Shown here: positions 1 through 5,003 of the stretch, one piece after another | How positions within the stretch are numbered: the first letter of the stretch is position 1 | Layout of the letters: the number at the start of each line of letters is the position of its first letter | DNA from: Gammaproteobacteria bacterium | GTDB lineage: Bacteria > Pseudomonadota > Gammaproteobacteria > Xanthomonadales > Marinicellaceae | DNA: 5,003 nt | Assembly (NCBI GenBank): GCA_030426065.1 | Contig: JAUHZH010000198.1 | Span: 1-5,003, forward strand | Direction of reading: 5' to 3' | The notes under the pieces: model-generated | What the model was told of the DNA's origin: nothing | Database searches by the model: none | Seen by the model: the letters and a program-made list of their open reading frames with translations, nothing else | Made by a program: the position numbers and the translations under genes

Positions 1-38
1 ATGCGGATGAATGTTTCCATGTCTTCGAGTGCGTTCAT
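1..38 (-). CDS. LysR-family transcriptional regulator, N-terminal fragment (runs off left edge)
   Basis: Reading leftward from an ATG at 38, the 12 visible codons give MNALEDMETFIR. LysR-type regulators very often begin this way: a short Met-x-x-Leu-x-x-Met stretch followed by a Phe-(Ile/Val)-Arg segment that forms the first helix of the winged helix-turn-helix. Only this stub is visible, so the family call rests on a short motif plus context. The gene is divergent from an AzoR-like reductase and a pirin, a position typical of LysR proteins that regulate their neighbour. A consensus TATAAT on this strand lies only 8 bases upstream of the ATG and there is no Shine-Dalgarno sequence, so the message may be leaderless. 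The effector cannot be inferred from the stub. Confidence 0.72.
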   Translation of the reverse strand, partial: MNALEDMETFIR

Positions 39-39
39 T

Positions 40-56
40 GTTCGATATTATAGAAC
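40..56. promoter_or_regulatory. Putative LysR-type operator (T-N11-A dyad)
   Basis: GTTC-N9-GAAC forms a 17-bp dyad centred on position 48. Every symmetric pair matches except 44/52. It contains the T-N11-A arrangement (T42, A54) that defines LysR boxes. It overlaps the TATAAT and the expected transcription start of the leftward regulator gene, a placement suited to autorepression. Assignment to this regulator is inference from motif and position. Confidence 0.5.
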
Positions 57-75
57 TATTATTTGCAATTATCAC
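47..75 (-). promoter_or_regulatory. Putative sigma-70 promoter of the LysR gene
   Basis: On the minus strand, GTGATA (75-70, four of six matches to TTGACA) is followed by a 17-base spacer and a perfect TATAAT (52-47). The predicted start falls near 39-41, so the transcript would begin almost at the ATG at 38. The -10 is embedded in the 40-56 dyad. Confidence 0.5.
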
Positions 76-90
76 TGTTTATCTTATTTT
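63..90 (+). promoter_or_regulatory. Weak candidate promoter for the azoR-pirin unit
   Basis: TTGCAA (63-68) and TATTTT (85-90) are spaced by 16 bases, with four of six matches each. A second possible -10, TAAAAT at 100-105, has only a poor -35 partner. The whole gap is AT-rich, so chance matches are likely. A LysR-activated promoter would be expected to be weak. Confidence 0.3.
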
Positions 91-132
91 TCAGAACCAT
101 AAAATACACTTATTCCAACTGAATTTAAAGAC

Positions 133-660
133 ATGAAAAACATATTACAACTCGACTCATCAGGCCAAATTGATTCCAAAACCAGACGCTCTGGTCAAGC
201 ATGGGTAAACCAAATCAAACAAATGGATGACCATGTGACTCAAAAAGACTTGACCCAACTGCCATTGATTGATGGTCATTGGATGCAAGCCAACTTTACA
301 CCTGAAGACGAACGAACACCAGAACAACAAAAAACCTTGGCCTTATCAGATCACCTGATCGCCGAATTGGAACAAGCCGATGTCTTGGTCATAGGTGCAC
401 CCGTTTATAATTTTGGCATACCAGTGGCCCTGAAAGCTTGGATTGACTTGGTTGCCAGGGCCAGGAAAACATTCAGATACACTACGGATGGTCCTGAAGG
501 GTTATTGAAAAACAAAAAGGTTTATGTCATGTATGCTTCTGGAGGAACCCCCATGGGCTCGGCCTATGAGTTTGTCACACCCTATTTGAAACAAGCCCTG
601 GGGTTTTTGGGGCTGACTGACATAGAATTTATAGACAGCAAAAATCTGGAGGCCGCATGA
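133..660 (+). CDS. azoR: FMN-dependent NADH-azoreductase / quinone reductase, AzoR-like
   Basis: This is a flavodoxin-fold oxidoreductase of the AzoR family. Such enzymes use NADH and bound FMN for two-electron reduction of quinones and azo compounds in the cytoplasm. The 175 residues show the family landmarks: an N-terminal strand and phosphate-binding segment (LQLDSSGQIDS, residues 5-15), the FMN-binding loop APVYNFGIP (89-97) followed by the LKAWIDLVARA-type helix, the TFRYTTDGPEGLL segment (113-125), and a second flavin loop ASGG (135-138) where E. coli AzoR has SRGG. E. coli AzoR is about 201 residues; this protein stops some 25 residues early, lacking most of the C-terminal helix. No frameshift is apparent, because the stop overlaps the next start (ATGA). 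The ATG has only a weak AAAG Shine-Dalgarno, but the N-terminus aligns well with the family. The symbol marks family membership, not proven azo-dye activity. Confidence 0.88.
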   Translation: MKNILQLDSSGQIDSKTRRSGQAWVNQIKQMDDHVTQKDLTQLPLIDGHWMQANFTPEDERTPEQQKTLALSDHLIAELEQADVLVIGAPVYNFGIPVALKAWIDLVARARKTFRYTTDGPEGLLKNKKVYVMYASGGTPMGSAYEFVTPYLKQALGFLGLTDIEFIDSKNLEAA

Positions 661-1475
661 AACCATTGAAACTCATACATGGACAAGCCAGCACTGACGG
701 TGATGGCGTGGCATTGACTCGGTACATTGGTACCCACGAGCTGTTACAACAAGACCCTTTTCTGTTGTTTGACGTTTTTGGCTCACCGAACCAACAGAAC
801 CACCATGATGCTTTTCCTCCTCATCCCCATCGTGGTTTTGAGACTTTAACCTACATGATTGCTGGCAGCATGACACACGAAGACAACCAAGGACATCAAG
901 ACACGGTCAATGCCGGCGGAATCCAGTGGATGCGCGCAGGAGCCGGCATCATTCATGCCGAAACACCACAAGCCGATGACGGGCGTTTGTGGGGTACACA
1001 ATTGTGGATCAACAGCCCTGCCAAGAAAAAAATGACCAACCCTCAGTACTTGGCACAATCGAAAGAAAAAATTCCTGTGATCAACATCAGTGAAGGCGTT
1101 GTTTTGCATTTGCTTGCTGGGCGTTATGATCAAACGGTTGGGCCATTGATCAATGAAGACATTGACCTGCATTATGCACACCTCAAAATAAGCACAGGAA
1201 ATGAATTGAATTGGCACGTGAACAAGGGTCACCAGGGGTTTGTTTATGTCATTTCAGGATCCATAGGTGTCAATGATTTGAATCTGGCAGCTGGCCAAAT
1301 GTTGTCATTCAAAGCGACTGGTTCGCTTCACCTTGATGCCAAGAGCGGCAGTGAACTGCTGATTGTCAGCGGCCAACCCATCAATGAACCCATTGCACGC
1401 CGTGGACCTTTTGTGATGAACACCCAACAAGAATTGGAACAAGCCTTTCGGGATTATCGGAACGGTCGCTTTTGA
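657..1475 (+). CDS. Pirin family protein (bicupin, possible quercetinase-like dioxygenase)
   Basis: A 272-residue two-cupin protein of the pirin family, the usual length for bacterial members such as E. coli YhhW. The N-terminal cupin carries DPFLLFDVFGSP (33-44), HPHRGFETLTY (56-66) and GAGIIHAE (95-102). The four expected metal ligands are present: His56, His58, His100 and Glu102. The second cupin spans roughly 150-240, and the protein ends in the typical pirin tail ARRGPFVMNT...AFRDYRNGRF. Characterised pirins bind Fe and some cleave quercetin; others act as redox-sensitive partners of regulators, so the substrate here is open. Its ATG overlaps the reductase stop by 4 bases, and a strong GGAGG lies at 648-652, implying translational coupling and a shared mRNA. 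The pairing with a quinone reductase suggests work on aromatic or redox-active compounds. Confidence 0.93.
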   Translation: MKPLKLIHGQASTDGDGVALTRYIGTHELLQQDPFLLFDVFGSPNQQNHHDAFPPHPHRGFETLTYMIAGSMTHEDNQGHQDTVNAGGIQWMRAGAGIIHAETPQADDGRLWGTQLWINSPAKKKMTNPQYLAQSKEKIPVINISEGVVLHLLAGRYDQTVGPLINEDIDLHYAHLKISTGNELNWHVNKGHQGFVYVISGSIGVNDLNLAAGQMLSFKATGSLHLDAKSGSELLIVSGQPINEPIARRGPFVMNTQQELEQAFRDYRNGRF

Positions 1476-1481
1476 AGCTAT

Positions 1482-1501
1482 GATAAAATCATTGTTTTAT
1501 C
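1482..1501. promoter_or_regulatory. AT-rich perfect inverted repeat between pirin and VOC genes
   Basis: GATAAAA (1482-1488) and TTTTATC (1495-1501) form a perfect 7-bp inverted repeat around a 6-base centre. It starts 7 bases after the pirin stop and ends 13 bases before the VOC start. The flanking TATGAT (1479-1484) resembles a -10 box, but no convincing -35 accompanies it. It may be an operator, or a weak mRNA hairpin between the two genes. With an all-AT-rich stem it is unlikely to be an efficient terminator. Confidence 0.35.
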
Positions 1502-1514
1502 CGAGCCAAAACAA

Positions 1515-1952
1515 ATGAACCAATACAATATTTATTTACACTTTCCTGGCAATTGCGCACAAGCTTTTGCATTCTACGAAACAGTTTTCCAACAAAAAAC
1601 CACCATCAAATCGCATTTCAAAGAAATGCCTGACTCAGAAAACTGTCAAGTGAGCGCTGAAGACGGTGACAAAATCATGCACATCACATTACCATTGAAT
1701 GGAGGGTTCAATTTGATGGGCTGTGACGCCATCAGTGACATGGCCACCTCACTTGCAATGGGTAATAACTTTGCTGTTTCGGTCAACCCAGACAGCTTGG
1801 AAGAAGCCCAACGAGTGTTCAAAGCATTATCAAACGGTGGCCAAATTGGCCTGCCTTTAGAAAAATCATTTTGGGGCTCATACTTCGGCATGCTAACTGA
1901 TCAATTCGGCATCAACTGGATGGTCAATTACGAAATTCCCGCCGAAGATTGA
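1515..1952 (+). CDS. PhnB-like VOC (vicinal oxygen chelate) fold protein
   Basis: This 145-residue protein has the glyoxalase/bleomycin-resistance/dioxygenase (VOC) fold, PhnB-like subgroup (relatives of E. coli YjdN, often labelled 3-demethylubiquinone methyltransferase-like). It shows the subgroup's start, YLHFPGNCAQAFAFYETVF (residues 7-25), a central strand with HITLPLNGG (56-64) and LMGCD (67-71), an EEAQRVFKALSNGGQ helix-turn (96-110), and the very characteristic ending FWGSYFGMLTDQFGINWMVN (119-138). The usual length is about 140 residues, so it is intact. The biochemical role of this subgroup is poorly defined and the methyltransferase label should not be trusted. It lies 39 bp after the pirin on the same strand. 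It may be co-transcribed, although an AT-rich dyad separates them. No strong Shine-Dalgarno is visible; the ATG is chosen because the family N-terminus begins there. Confidence 0.88.
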   Translation: MNQYNIYLHFPGNCAQAFAFYETVFQQKTTIKSHFKEMPDSENCQVSAEDGDKIMHITLPLNGGFNLMGCDAISDMATSLAMGNNFAVSVNPDSLEEAQRVFKALSNGGQIGLPLEKSFWGSYFGMLTDQFGINWMVNYEIPAED

Positions 1953-1954
1953 AA

Positions 1955-2015
1955 ACAGTGCTTGCCAGACTGAAACGATCTCAGCGCCCAGTCTGGCATA
2001 TAACCCACAGTGCTT
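1955..2015. repeat. 9-bp direct repeats flanking a hairpin in the convergent gap
   Basis: ACAGTGCTT occurs at 1955-1963 and again at 2007-2015, 52 bp apart. The two copies bracket the 1963-1998 inverted repeat. The left copy begins just after the VOC stop, and the right copy reaches the stop codon of the amidohydrolase. This resembles a target duplication around a tiny element, but the right arm of the hairpin does not abut the right copy (8 bases between), so the resemblance is imperfect. Confidence 0.45.
1963..1998. terminator. Perfect 10-bp hairpin between convergent genes (possible terminator)
   Basis: TGCCAGACTG (1963-1972) and CAGTCTGGCA (1989-1998) are perfect inverted repeats separated by 16 bases. 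The hairpin lies 10 bases after the VOC stop and 16 bases after the leftward amidohydrolase stop. This is where a bidirectional terminator would be expected. Neither strand has a T-run directly after the stem, and the loop is long, so it is not a classical intrinsic terminator. It could instead protect mRNA 3' ends or be a REP-like sequence. Confidence 0.4.
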
Positions 2016-3634
2016 TATTTTACATAAACCCGTTGACCGGCCACCCACGTTTCCAAAACCTGGGTTTTCCATATGTCCTTGGCGTCTATTTGAAAAATGT
2101 CTTGATCAATAACAATGAAGTCAGCAAATTTACCCACAGCCAGTGACCCGGTTTGCTCTTCAGCATGTGAAGCAAAAGCGGCATTGATGGTGAAACTTTG
2201 GAACGCTTGCTCCAAGTTCAACGCCTCATTGTGATACCAACCGCCCTTGGGCTGGTTGTCTCTGTCTTGTCTGGTGACAGCCGCATGCAAACCATAAAAT
2301 GGATTAATCAACTCAACTGGAAAATCTGAACCTGACGCCACCACGGCTCCTGACTGCCACAATGATTGCCATGCATAGCCACCCTTGATGCGCTTGGGAC
2401 CCACCCGATCTTCCGCCATGTTCATATCAGAAGTGGCATGGGTGGGCTGAACTGACGCGATGATGTTGTGCTTTTTGAATTTACCAATGTCATTCAGTTT
2501 CAAGATTTGCGCATGTTCCACACGATGACGCAAAGTTGAACTCTTCATTTCAGGACGAGCCAACAAATCAATGACTTCGGTGTTACCTCGATCACCTATG
2601 GCATGCACATTGGCCTGAAAGTCGGCCGCCACCACTTGCTCCAAAATGCCATCAACTTGATCAGGGGTTTGCACATACGCACCCACACGATCGGGTTGGT
2701 CACTGTAAGGTTCATGCATGATGGCGCCGTAAGAACCCAAAGCACCATCAATCATCAGTTTCACTGACCGCATGATGAACCGGTCATTGACATTCACCTT
2801 TCCTGCTTTAAGCAAAGGCTTTAACTGGGGATCAGAATGGTAAAGCATGCCATACACACGCATTGGCATCTGTTCATTTTGTGCCAATTGCTGGTATTTT
2901 TGTGCTTGGGCATGGCTGATACCTGCTTCGTGAACGGTGGTCAAGCCGACCGCCAATAAATCCCTAAAAGCCAGCTTTAACGCTTTATCGATGGCCTCTG
3001 GTGGCGCTTCAGGAATGTGCTTTCGAACCAGTCCCATGGCGTTGTCAATCAACACACCGGTTGGAAACCCTTCGGCGTCTTTGATGATCAGGTCATTCCC
3101 TTTGGCAGATTCTCGAGTGATTCCTGCGATTGACAGTGCTTTGGTATTAACCCAAGCCGCATGTCCGTCGACCCGACTCAAAAAAACCGGCCTGTCATTG
3201 ACCAAAACATCCAAGGTGTTTTTGCTGGGAAATGATTTGCCGGGCCACAGCACATGGTTCCAACCCCGCCCCACAATCCAAGGCATTTCTGGGTTATTTT
3301 GAGCAAAGGTTTGGACTTTTTGTGCAGCCTTCGATTCATCGGTCAAGTCTCGAATTTCCACCAACAATTGGCCCATACCGTAATTCAATACATGCCCATG
3401 GGCATCGTGCAAACCTGGCAACACCACCCGTCCTTTACCATCAATGATGGTCACTTGACTCAAGTCAACGCCTTCTGTAGAAAGCAATCGTCCAGAAACG
3501 GTATCAAACAACAATCGATTGCCCTGCTGTAATGCAGCGCCATCATGCGAGTACCATTTGATGTTTTCAAGCAGCACCTGCTCTGATTGTCCAGTACCAC
3601 TCAAAAAAACCAAAATCATCAACCACTTGCGCAT
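2015..3634 (-). CDS. Exported metal-dependent amidohydrolase, YtcJ-like (amidohydrolase 3 family)
   Basis: A 539-residue amidohydrolase-superfamily enzyme of the YtcJ / N-substituted-formamide-deformylase type. Family landmarks in order: the metal-binding strand LPGLHDAHGH (H79 and H81 as the HxH pair), SRVDGHAAWVNTKAL (residues 153-167), VKLMIDGALGS (K292, the usual bridging-lysine position), NVHAIGDRGN (H344), RVEHAQ (H374) and SGSDFPVE (D437), then the C-terminal composite beta domain (TGSLAVGKFADFIVID). All expected metal ligands are present, so it should be active. It probably hydrolyses an amide, formamide or cyclic-amide bond, but the substrate cannot be predicted. The ATG at 3634 gives MRKWLMILVFLSG, a plausible Sec signal peptide without a lipobox, with GAGTGG 7 bases upstream. 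A GTG at 3661 would add 9 residues, but lies upstream of the predicted transcription start. The gene appears monocistronic. Confidence 0.92.
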   Translation of the reverse strand: MRKWLMILVFLSGTGQSEQVLLENIKWYSHDGAALQQGNRLLFDTVSGRLLSTEGVDLSQVTIIDGKGRVVLPGLHDAHGHVLNYGMGQLLVEIRDLTDESKAAQKVQTFAQNNPEMPWIVGRGWNHVLWPGKSFPSKNTLDVLVNDRPVFLSRVDGHAAWVNTKALSIAGITRESAKGNDLIIKDAEGFPTGVLIDNAMGLVRKHIPEAPPEAIDKALKLAFRDLLAVGLTTVHEAGISHAQAQKYQQLAQNEQMPMRVYGMLYHSDPQLKPLLKAGKVNVNDRFIMRSVKLMIDGALGSYGAIMHEPYSDQPDRVGAYVQTPDQVDGILEQVVAADFQANVHAIGDRGNTEVIDLLARPEMKSSTLRHRVEHAQILKLNDIGKFKKHNIIASVQPTHATSDMNMAEDRVGPKRIKGGYAWQSLWQSGAVVASGSDFPVELINPFYGLHAAVTRQDRDNQPKGGWYHNEALNLEQAFQSFTINAAFASHAEEQTGSLAVGKFADFIVIDQDIFQIDAKDIWKTQVLETWVAGQRVYVK

Positions 3635-3661
3635 TTTTCTACCACTCAAATAAAACCACAC

Positions 3662-3690
3662 ATCATAACCGCAATGCCTTGCTCGCTCAA
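3662..3690 (-). promoter_or_regulatory. Sigma-70-like promoter of the amidohydrolase gene
   Basis: On the minus strand, TTGAGC (3690-3685) is followed by exactly 17 bases and TATGAT (3667-3662). The predicted start is near 3655, giving a leader of about 20 bases before the ATG at 3634. This favours that ATG over the GTG at 3661. The -35 overlaps the dyad at 3687-3712. Confidence 0.55.
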
Positions 3691-3712
3691 ACTGACGGTT
3701 AGGGTCATTTGA
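3687..3712. promoter_or_regulatory. Imperfect dyad between divergent promoters (candidate operator)
   Basis: TCAAA-c-TGAC (3687-3696) mirrors GTCA-TTTGA (3704-3712) around a 7-base centre. That is nine matching pairs with a single unpaired C at 3692. It covers the -35 of the leftward amidohydrolase promoter and lies just upstream of the rightward extended -10, so a bound protein could affect both genes. No regulator family is recognisable from the motif. Confidence 0.35.
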
Positions 3713-3716
3713 TTCA

Positions 3717-3725
3717 TGTTAGAAT
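3717..3725 (+). promoter_or_regulatory. Extended -10 promoter of the lipoprotein gene
   Basis: TGTTAGAAT is an extended -10 element (TGn followed by TAGAAT, 3720-3725). No good -35 is found 15-18 bases upstream, which fits an extended -10 promoter. The start would fall near 3732, downstream of the possible in-frame TTG at 3709, supporting the ATG at 3754 as the true start. Confidence 0.5.
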
Positions 3726-3753
3726 TTCTGCATTTTTTAAAGAGAGGAAAACC

Positions 3754-4146
3754 ATGAAAAAACACATCACTTTACTGTTCGTCTTATCACTGTTTTTAAC
3801 CGCTTGTGGCGAAAAAGAAGCAGAACAGGCCAAAAACGACGCAGTGGACGCCACAAAAGATGCCGTTGAAGAAGTCAAACAAGCGGCACAAGATACCAAA
3901 GAAGCCACAGAAGAAGCTGTTGAAGAAGCGGTCGAACAGGCCGAAGAGCACAAGGAAACCTTGTCAGAGAAAACCAAAGACTTGATCCATACAAGCAGCG
4001 ATAAAATCAAAAACACCGCCAAAAAAGTCGGTCACAAAACCAGTGAAGTGGCACACAAGACCAAGGACAAAGCCGTTGAACTGAAAGAAAAGGCCAAGGA
4101 AAAAATCGAAGAAATCAAAGAAGATGACAATGAAGATGACGGATGA
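3754..4146 (+). CDS. Small lipoprotein with nine tandem 11-residue helical repeats
   Basis: A 130-residue predicted lipoprotein of unknown function. The ATG at 3754 has a good GAGG 6 bases upstream and gives an N-terminus with MKKH, a hydrophobic stretch (I5-L15) and the lipobox LTAC, with Cys18 as the lipidated residue. Gly19 at +2 predicts outer-membrane rather than inner-membrane retention. Residues 22-120 divide without gaps into nine 11-residue units. Within each, positions 5 and 9 are Ala, Val, Leu, Ile, Thr or Ser, and position 11 is always Asp, Glu, Asn or Gln. This 11/3 periodicity is that of LEA-type, apolipoprotein-like or right-handed coiled-coil helices. The first half is acidic, the second Lys-rich, and the tail (residues 122-130) strongly acidic. 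There are no aromatic residues after Phe14. A periplasmic stress, membrane-surface or envelope-spacing role is possible but inferred. It appears monocistronic, with its own promoter and terminator. Confidence 0.85.
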   Translation: MKKHITLLFVLSLFLTACGEKEAEQAKNDAVDATKDAVEEVKQAAQDTKEATEEAVEEAVEQAEEHKETLSEKTKDLIHTSSDKIKNTAKKVGHKTSEVAHKTKDKAVELKEKAKEKIEEIKEDDNEDDG

Positions 4147-4171
4147 TCTCAAAAACAAAGCCTGACTGAAC

Positions 4172-4200
4172 AAAGCCGCAATCACCGTTGCGGCTTTTTT
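4172..4200 (+). terminator. Intrinsic terminator after the lipoprotein gene
   Basis: AAAGCCGCAA (4172-4181) pairs perfectly with TTGCGGCTTT (4188-4197) around a 6-base loop. The GC-rich core is followed by a run of six T (4195-4200). It begins 25 bases after the lipoprotein stop. In reverse the T-run is only three long, so for the ABC gene converging from the right (stop at 4212) it would work weakly, if at all. Confidence 0.9.
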
Positions 4201-4211
4201 ATCAATACAAA

Positions 4212-5003
4212 TCAATCGGCCTTGTCCGCCACCCCACCCGTTTGAATGTCCCACAGCGTTTTGTACTGACCTCCCAGGGACAACAACGCCTCATGCGTTC
4301 CTGATTCTGTGATTTCGCCGCCATCAAGGACATGGATGCAGTCTGCCTGAACCACCGTTGATAAGCGATGTGCAATCATGATCACGGTGCGGTTTTGTGA
4401 AATGATTTTGAGGGATTTTTGAATGGCTGCTTCGGTTTCATTGTCCACTGCTGAAGTGGCTTCATCCAAGACCAGCAAGGGCGGATTCTTCAAAATGGCA
4501 CGTGCCAATGCAATGCGCTGGACTTGTCCACCTGAGAGCTTCACACCTTGCTCTCCGACCGGGCTGTCATACCCGGATGGCATGGCCATGATGAAATCAT
4601 GGGCTTCTGCTGCTCGAGCGGCCGCCATCACTTCTGATTTGGTTGCATCCGGTCGCCCGTATCGGATGTTGTCCAAGATGCTGGCACTGAATAAATAGGT
4701 GCTTTGAGAAACCAAACCAATTTGCTGCCTTAAAGACTGCAATTGAATGTCTTTGATGTCAGTTTCATCCAGTAATATGGCACCTTGGCTGGGGTGATAA
4801 TAGCGCAACAACAACTTGATCAATGTGCTTTTACCCGAACCTGTTTGGCCAACAAAGGCCACGGTTTGACCGGCTTCCACCTTGAGGTTGATGTTTTTCA
4901 ATACCCACTCTTGATCTTGATAGGCAAAATTGACCGCAGAAAAAGAAACCGAACCAGACAATGAAGTGACTTGAGCCGCTTCGTGGTCCCTGATGTGGAT
5001 GGG
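4212..5003 (-). CDS. ABC exporter, C-terminal ATP-binding domain (runs off right edge)
   Basis: The frame is open to the window edge, giving 263 visible residues; a possible TTG at 4961 is internal, not the real start. This is the nucleotide-binding domain of an exporter of the MsbA/multidrug (ABCB) type, where membrane and ATPase domains share one chain. Visible motifs: A-loop Tyr28 (FAY), Walker A GQTGSGKS (52-59), Q-loop Gln100 (LVSQSTYLF), signature LSGGQ (156-160), Walker B LLVLDE with Asp180 and Glu181, D-loop SAVD and H-loop His212 (IAHRLST). All catalytic positions are intact. The segment before the domain (PIHIRDHEAA) looks like the usual linker from the six-helix membrane domain, which lies beyond 5003. 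Substrate (lipid, drug or peptide) cannot be judged from this half. It ends in a short tail (QTGGVADKAD) and converges on the lipoprotein gene. Confidence 0.95.
   Translation of the reverse strand, partial: PIHIRDHEAAQVTSLSGSVSFSAVNFAYQDQEWVLKNINLKVEAGQTVAFVGQTGSGKSTLIKLLLRYYHPSQGAILLDETDIKDIQLQSLRQQIGLVSQSTYLFSASILDNIRYGRPDATKSEVMAAARAAEAHDFIMAMPSGYDSPVGEQGVKLSGGQVQRIALARAILKNPPLLVLDEATSAVDNETEAAIQKSLKIISQNRTVIMIAHRLSTVVQADCIHVLDGGEITESGTHEALLSLGGQYKTLWDIQTGGVADKAD

Noticed and set aside
846..1232. Leftward open frame inside the pirin gene
   Set aside because: The pirin frame carries all family motifs and metal ligands; the antisense product has no recognisable motif.
1963..1998. Classical Rho-independent terminator
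   Set aside because: The stem is perfect, but the loop is 16 bases and neither strand has a T-run next to it, so it is reported only as a hairpin of possible terminator role.
1949..2146. Rightward open frame of 65 codons starting at the VOC stop
   Set aside because: It starts at a TTG overlapping the stop, has no ribosome binding site, runs over the convergent hairpin and into the antisense of the well-supported amidohydrolase gene, and its product resembles nothing known.
3635..3661. Longer amidohydrolase beginning at GTG 3661
   Set aside because: The start would lie upstream of the predicted transcription start (about 3655), lacks a well-placed Shine-Dalgarno, and would bury the signal peptide behind 9 extra residues.
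3709..3753. Longer lipoprotein beginning at TTG 3709
   Set aside because: It overlaps the extended -10 box, and the ATG at 3754 has a good GAGG and directly yields a standard lipoprotein signal.
3714..4022. Leftward Ser/Ala-rich open frame opposite the lipoprotein
   Set aside because: It is a mirror of the repeat-coding strand with no ribosome binding site, and the sense frame has lipobox, promoter and terminator.
3880..4140. Nucleotide-level tandem duplication behind the 11-residue repeats
   Set aside because: The register is clear in protein, but the codons of successive units do not match well enough by eye to call recent 33-bp duplications.
3964..4254. Leftward open frame antisense to the lipoprotein, Phe-rich and hydrophobic
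   Set aside because: The apparent membrane-like composition is the reverse-strand image of Lys/Glu-rich codons (AAA, GAA), and the frame crosses the intrinsic terminator and the end of the ABC gene.

Overview
The window looks like ordinary chromosome from a Gram-negative bacterium, most likely a gammaproteobacterium of moderate GC content. The clues are an outer-membrane-type lipoprotein, a signal-peptide amidohydrolase, dense gene packing and E. coli-like sigma-70 promoter matches. The genus cannot be fixed from the sequence. I see no mobile element, CRISPR array, RNA gene or phage gene.

Left part (1-1952): the first 12 codons of a LysR-type regulator run leftward off the edge. Divergent from it lies a rightward cluster: an AzoR-like FMN quinone/azo reductase, a pirin (bicupin) overlapping it by 4 bases, and 39 bp later a PhnB-like VOC-fold protein. 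A 17-bp dyad with the LysR T-N11-A signature sits on the regulator's own promoter in the divergent gap. Together these suggest a small LysR-controlled unit handling quinones or other reactive aromatic or electrophilic compounds. That function is inferred from the families and their arrangement.

Middle part (1953-3753): a convergent intergenic hairpin flanked by 9-bp direct repeats separates the VOC gene from a leftward exported amidohydrolase of the YtcJ type. The gap upstream of the amidohydrolase holds back-to-back promoters and an imperfect dyad between them.

Right part (3754-5003): a small rightward lipoprotein gene encodes nine gapless 11-residue repeats predicted to form one long amphipathic helix, and it ends at a clear intrinsic terminator. 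Converging on it from the right edge is the C-terminal ATPase domain of an ABC exporter whose membrane domain lies outside the window.

No complete new system is evident. The points most worth following are the 11-mer-repeat lipoprotein, the possibly leaderless and autoregulated LysR gene, and the dyad shared by the divergent amidohydrolase and lipoprotein promoters.
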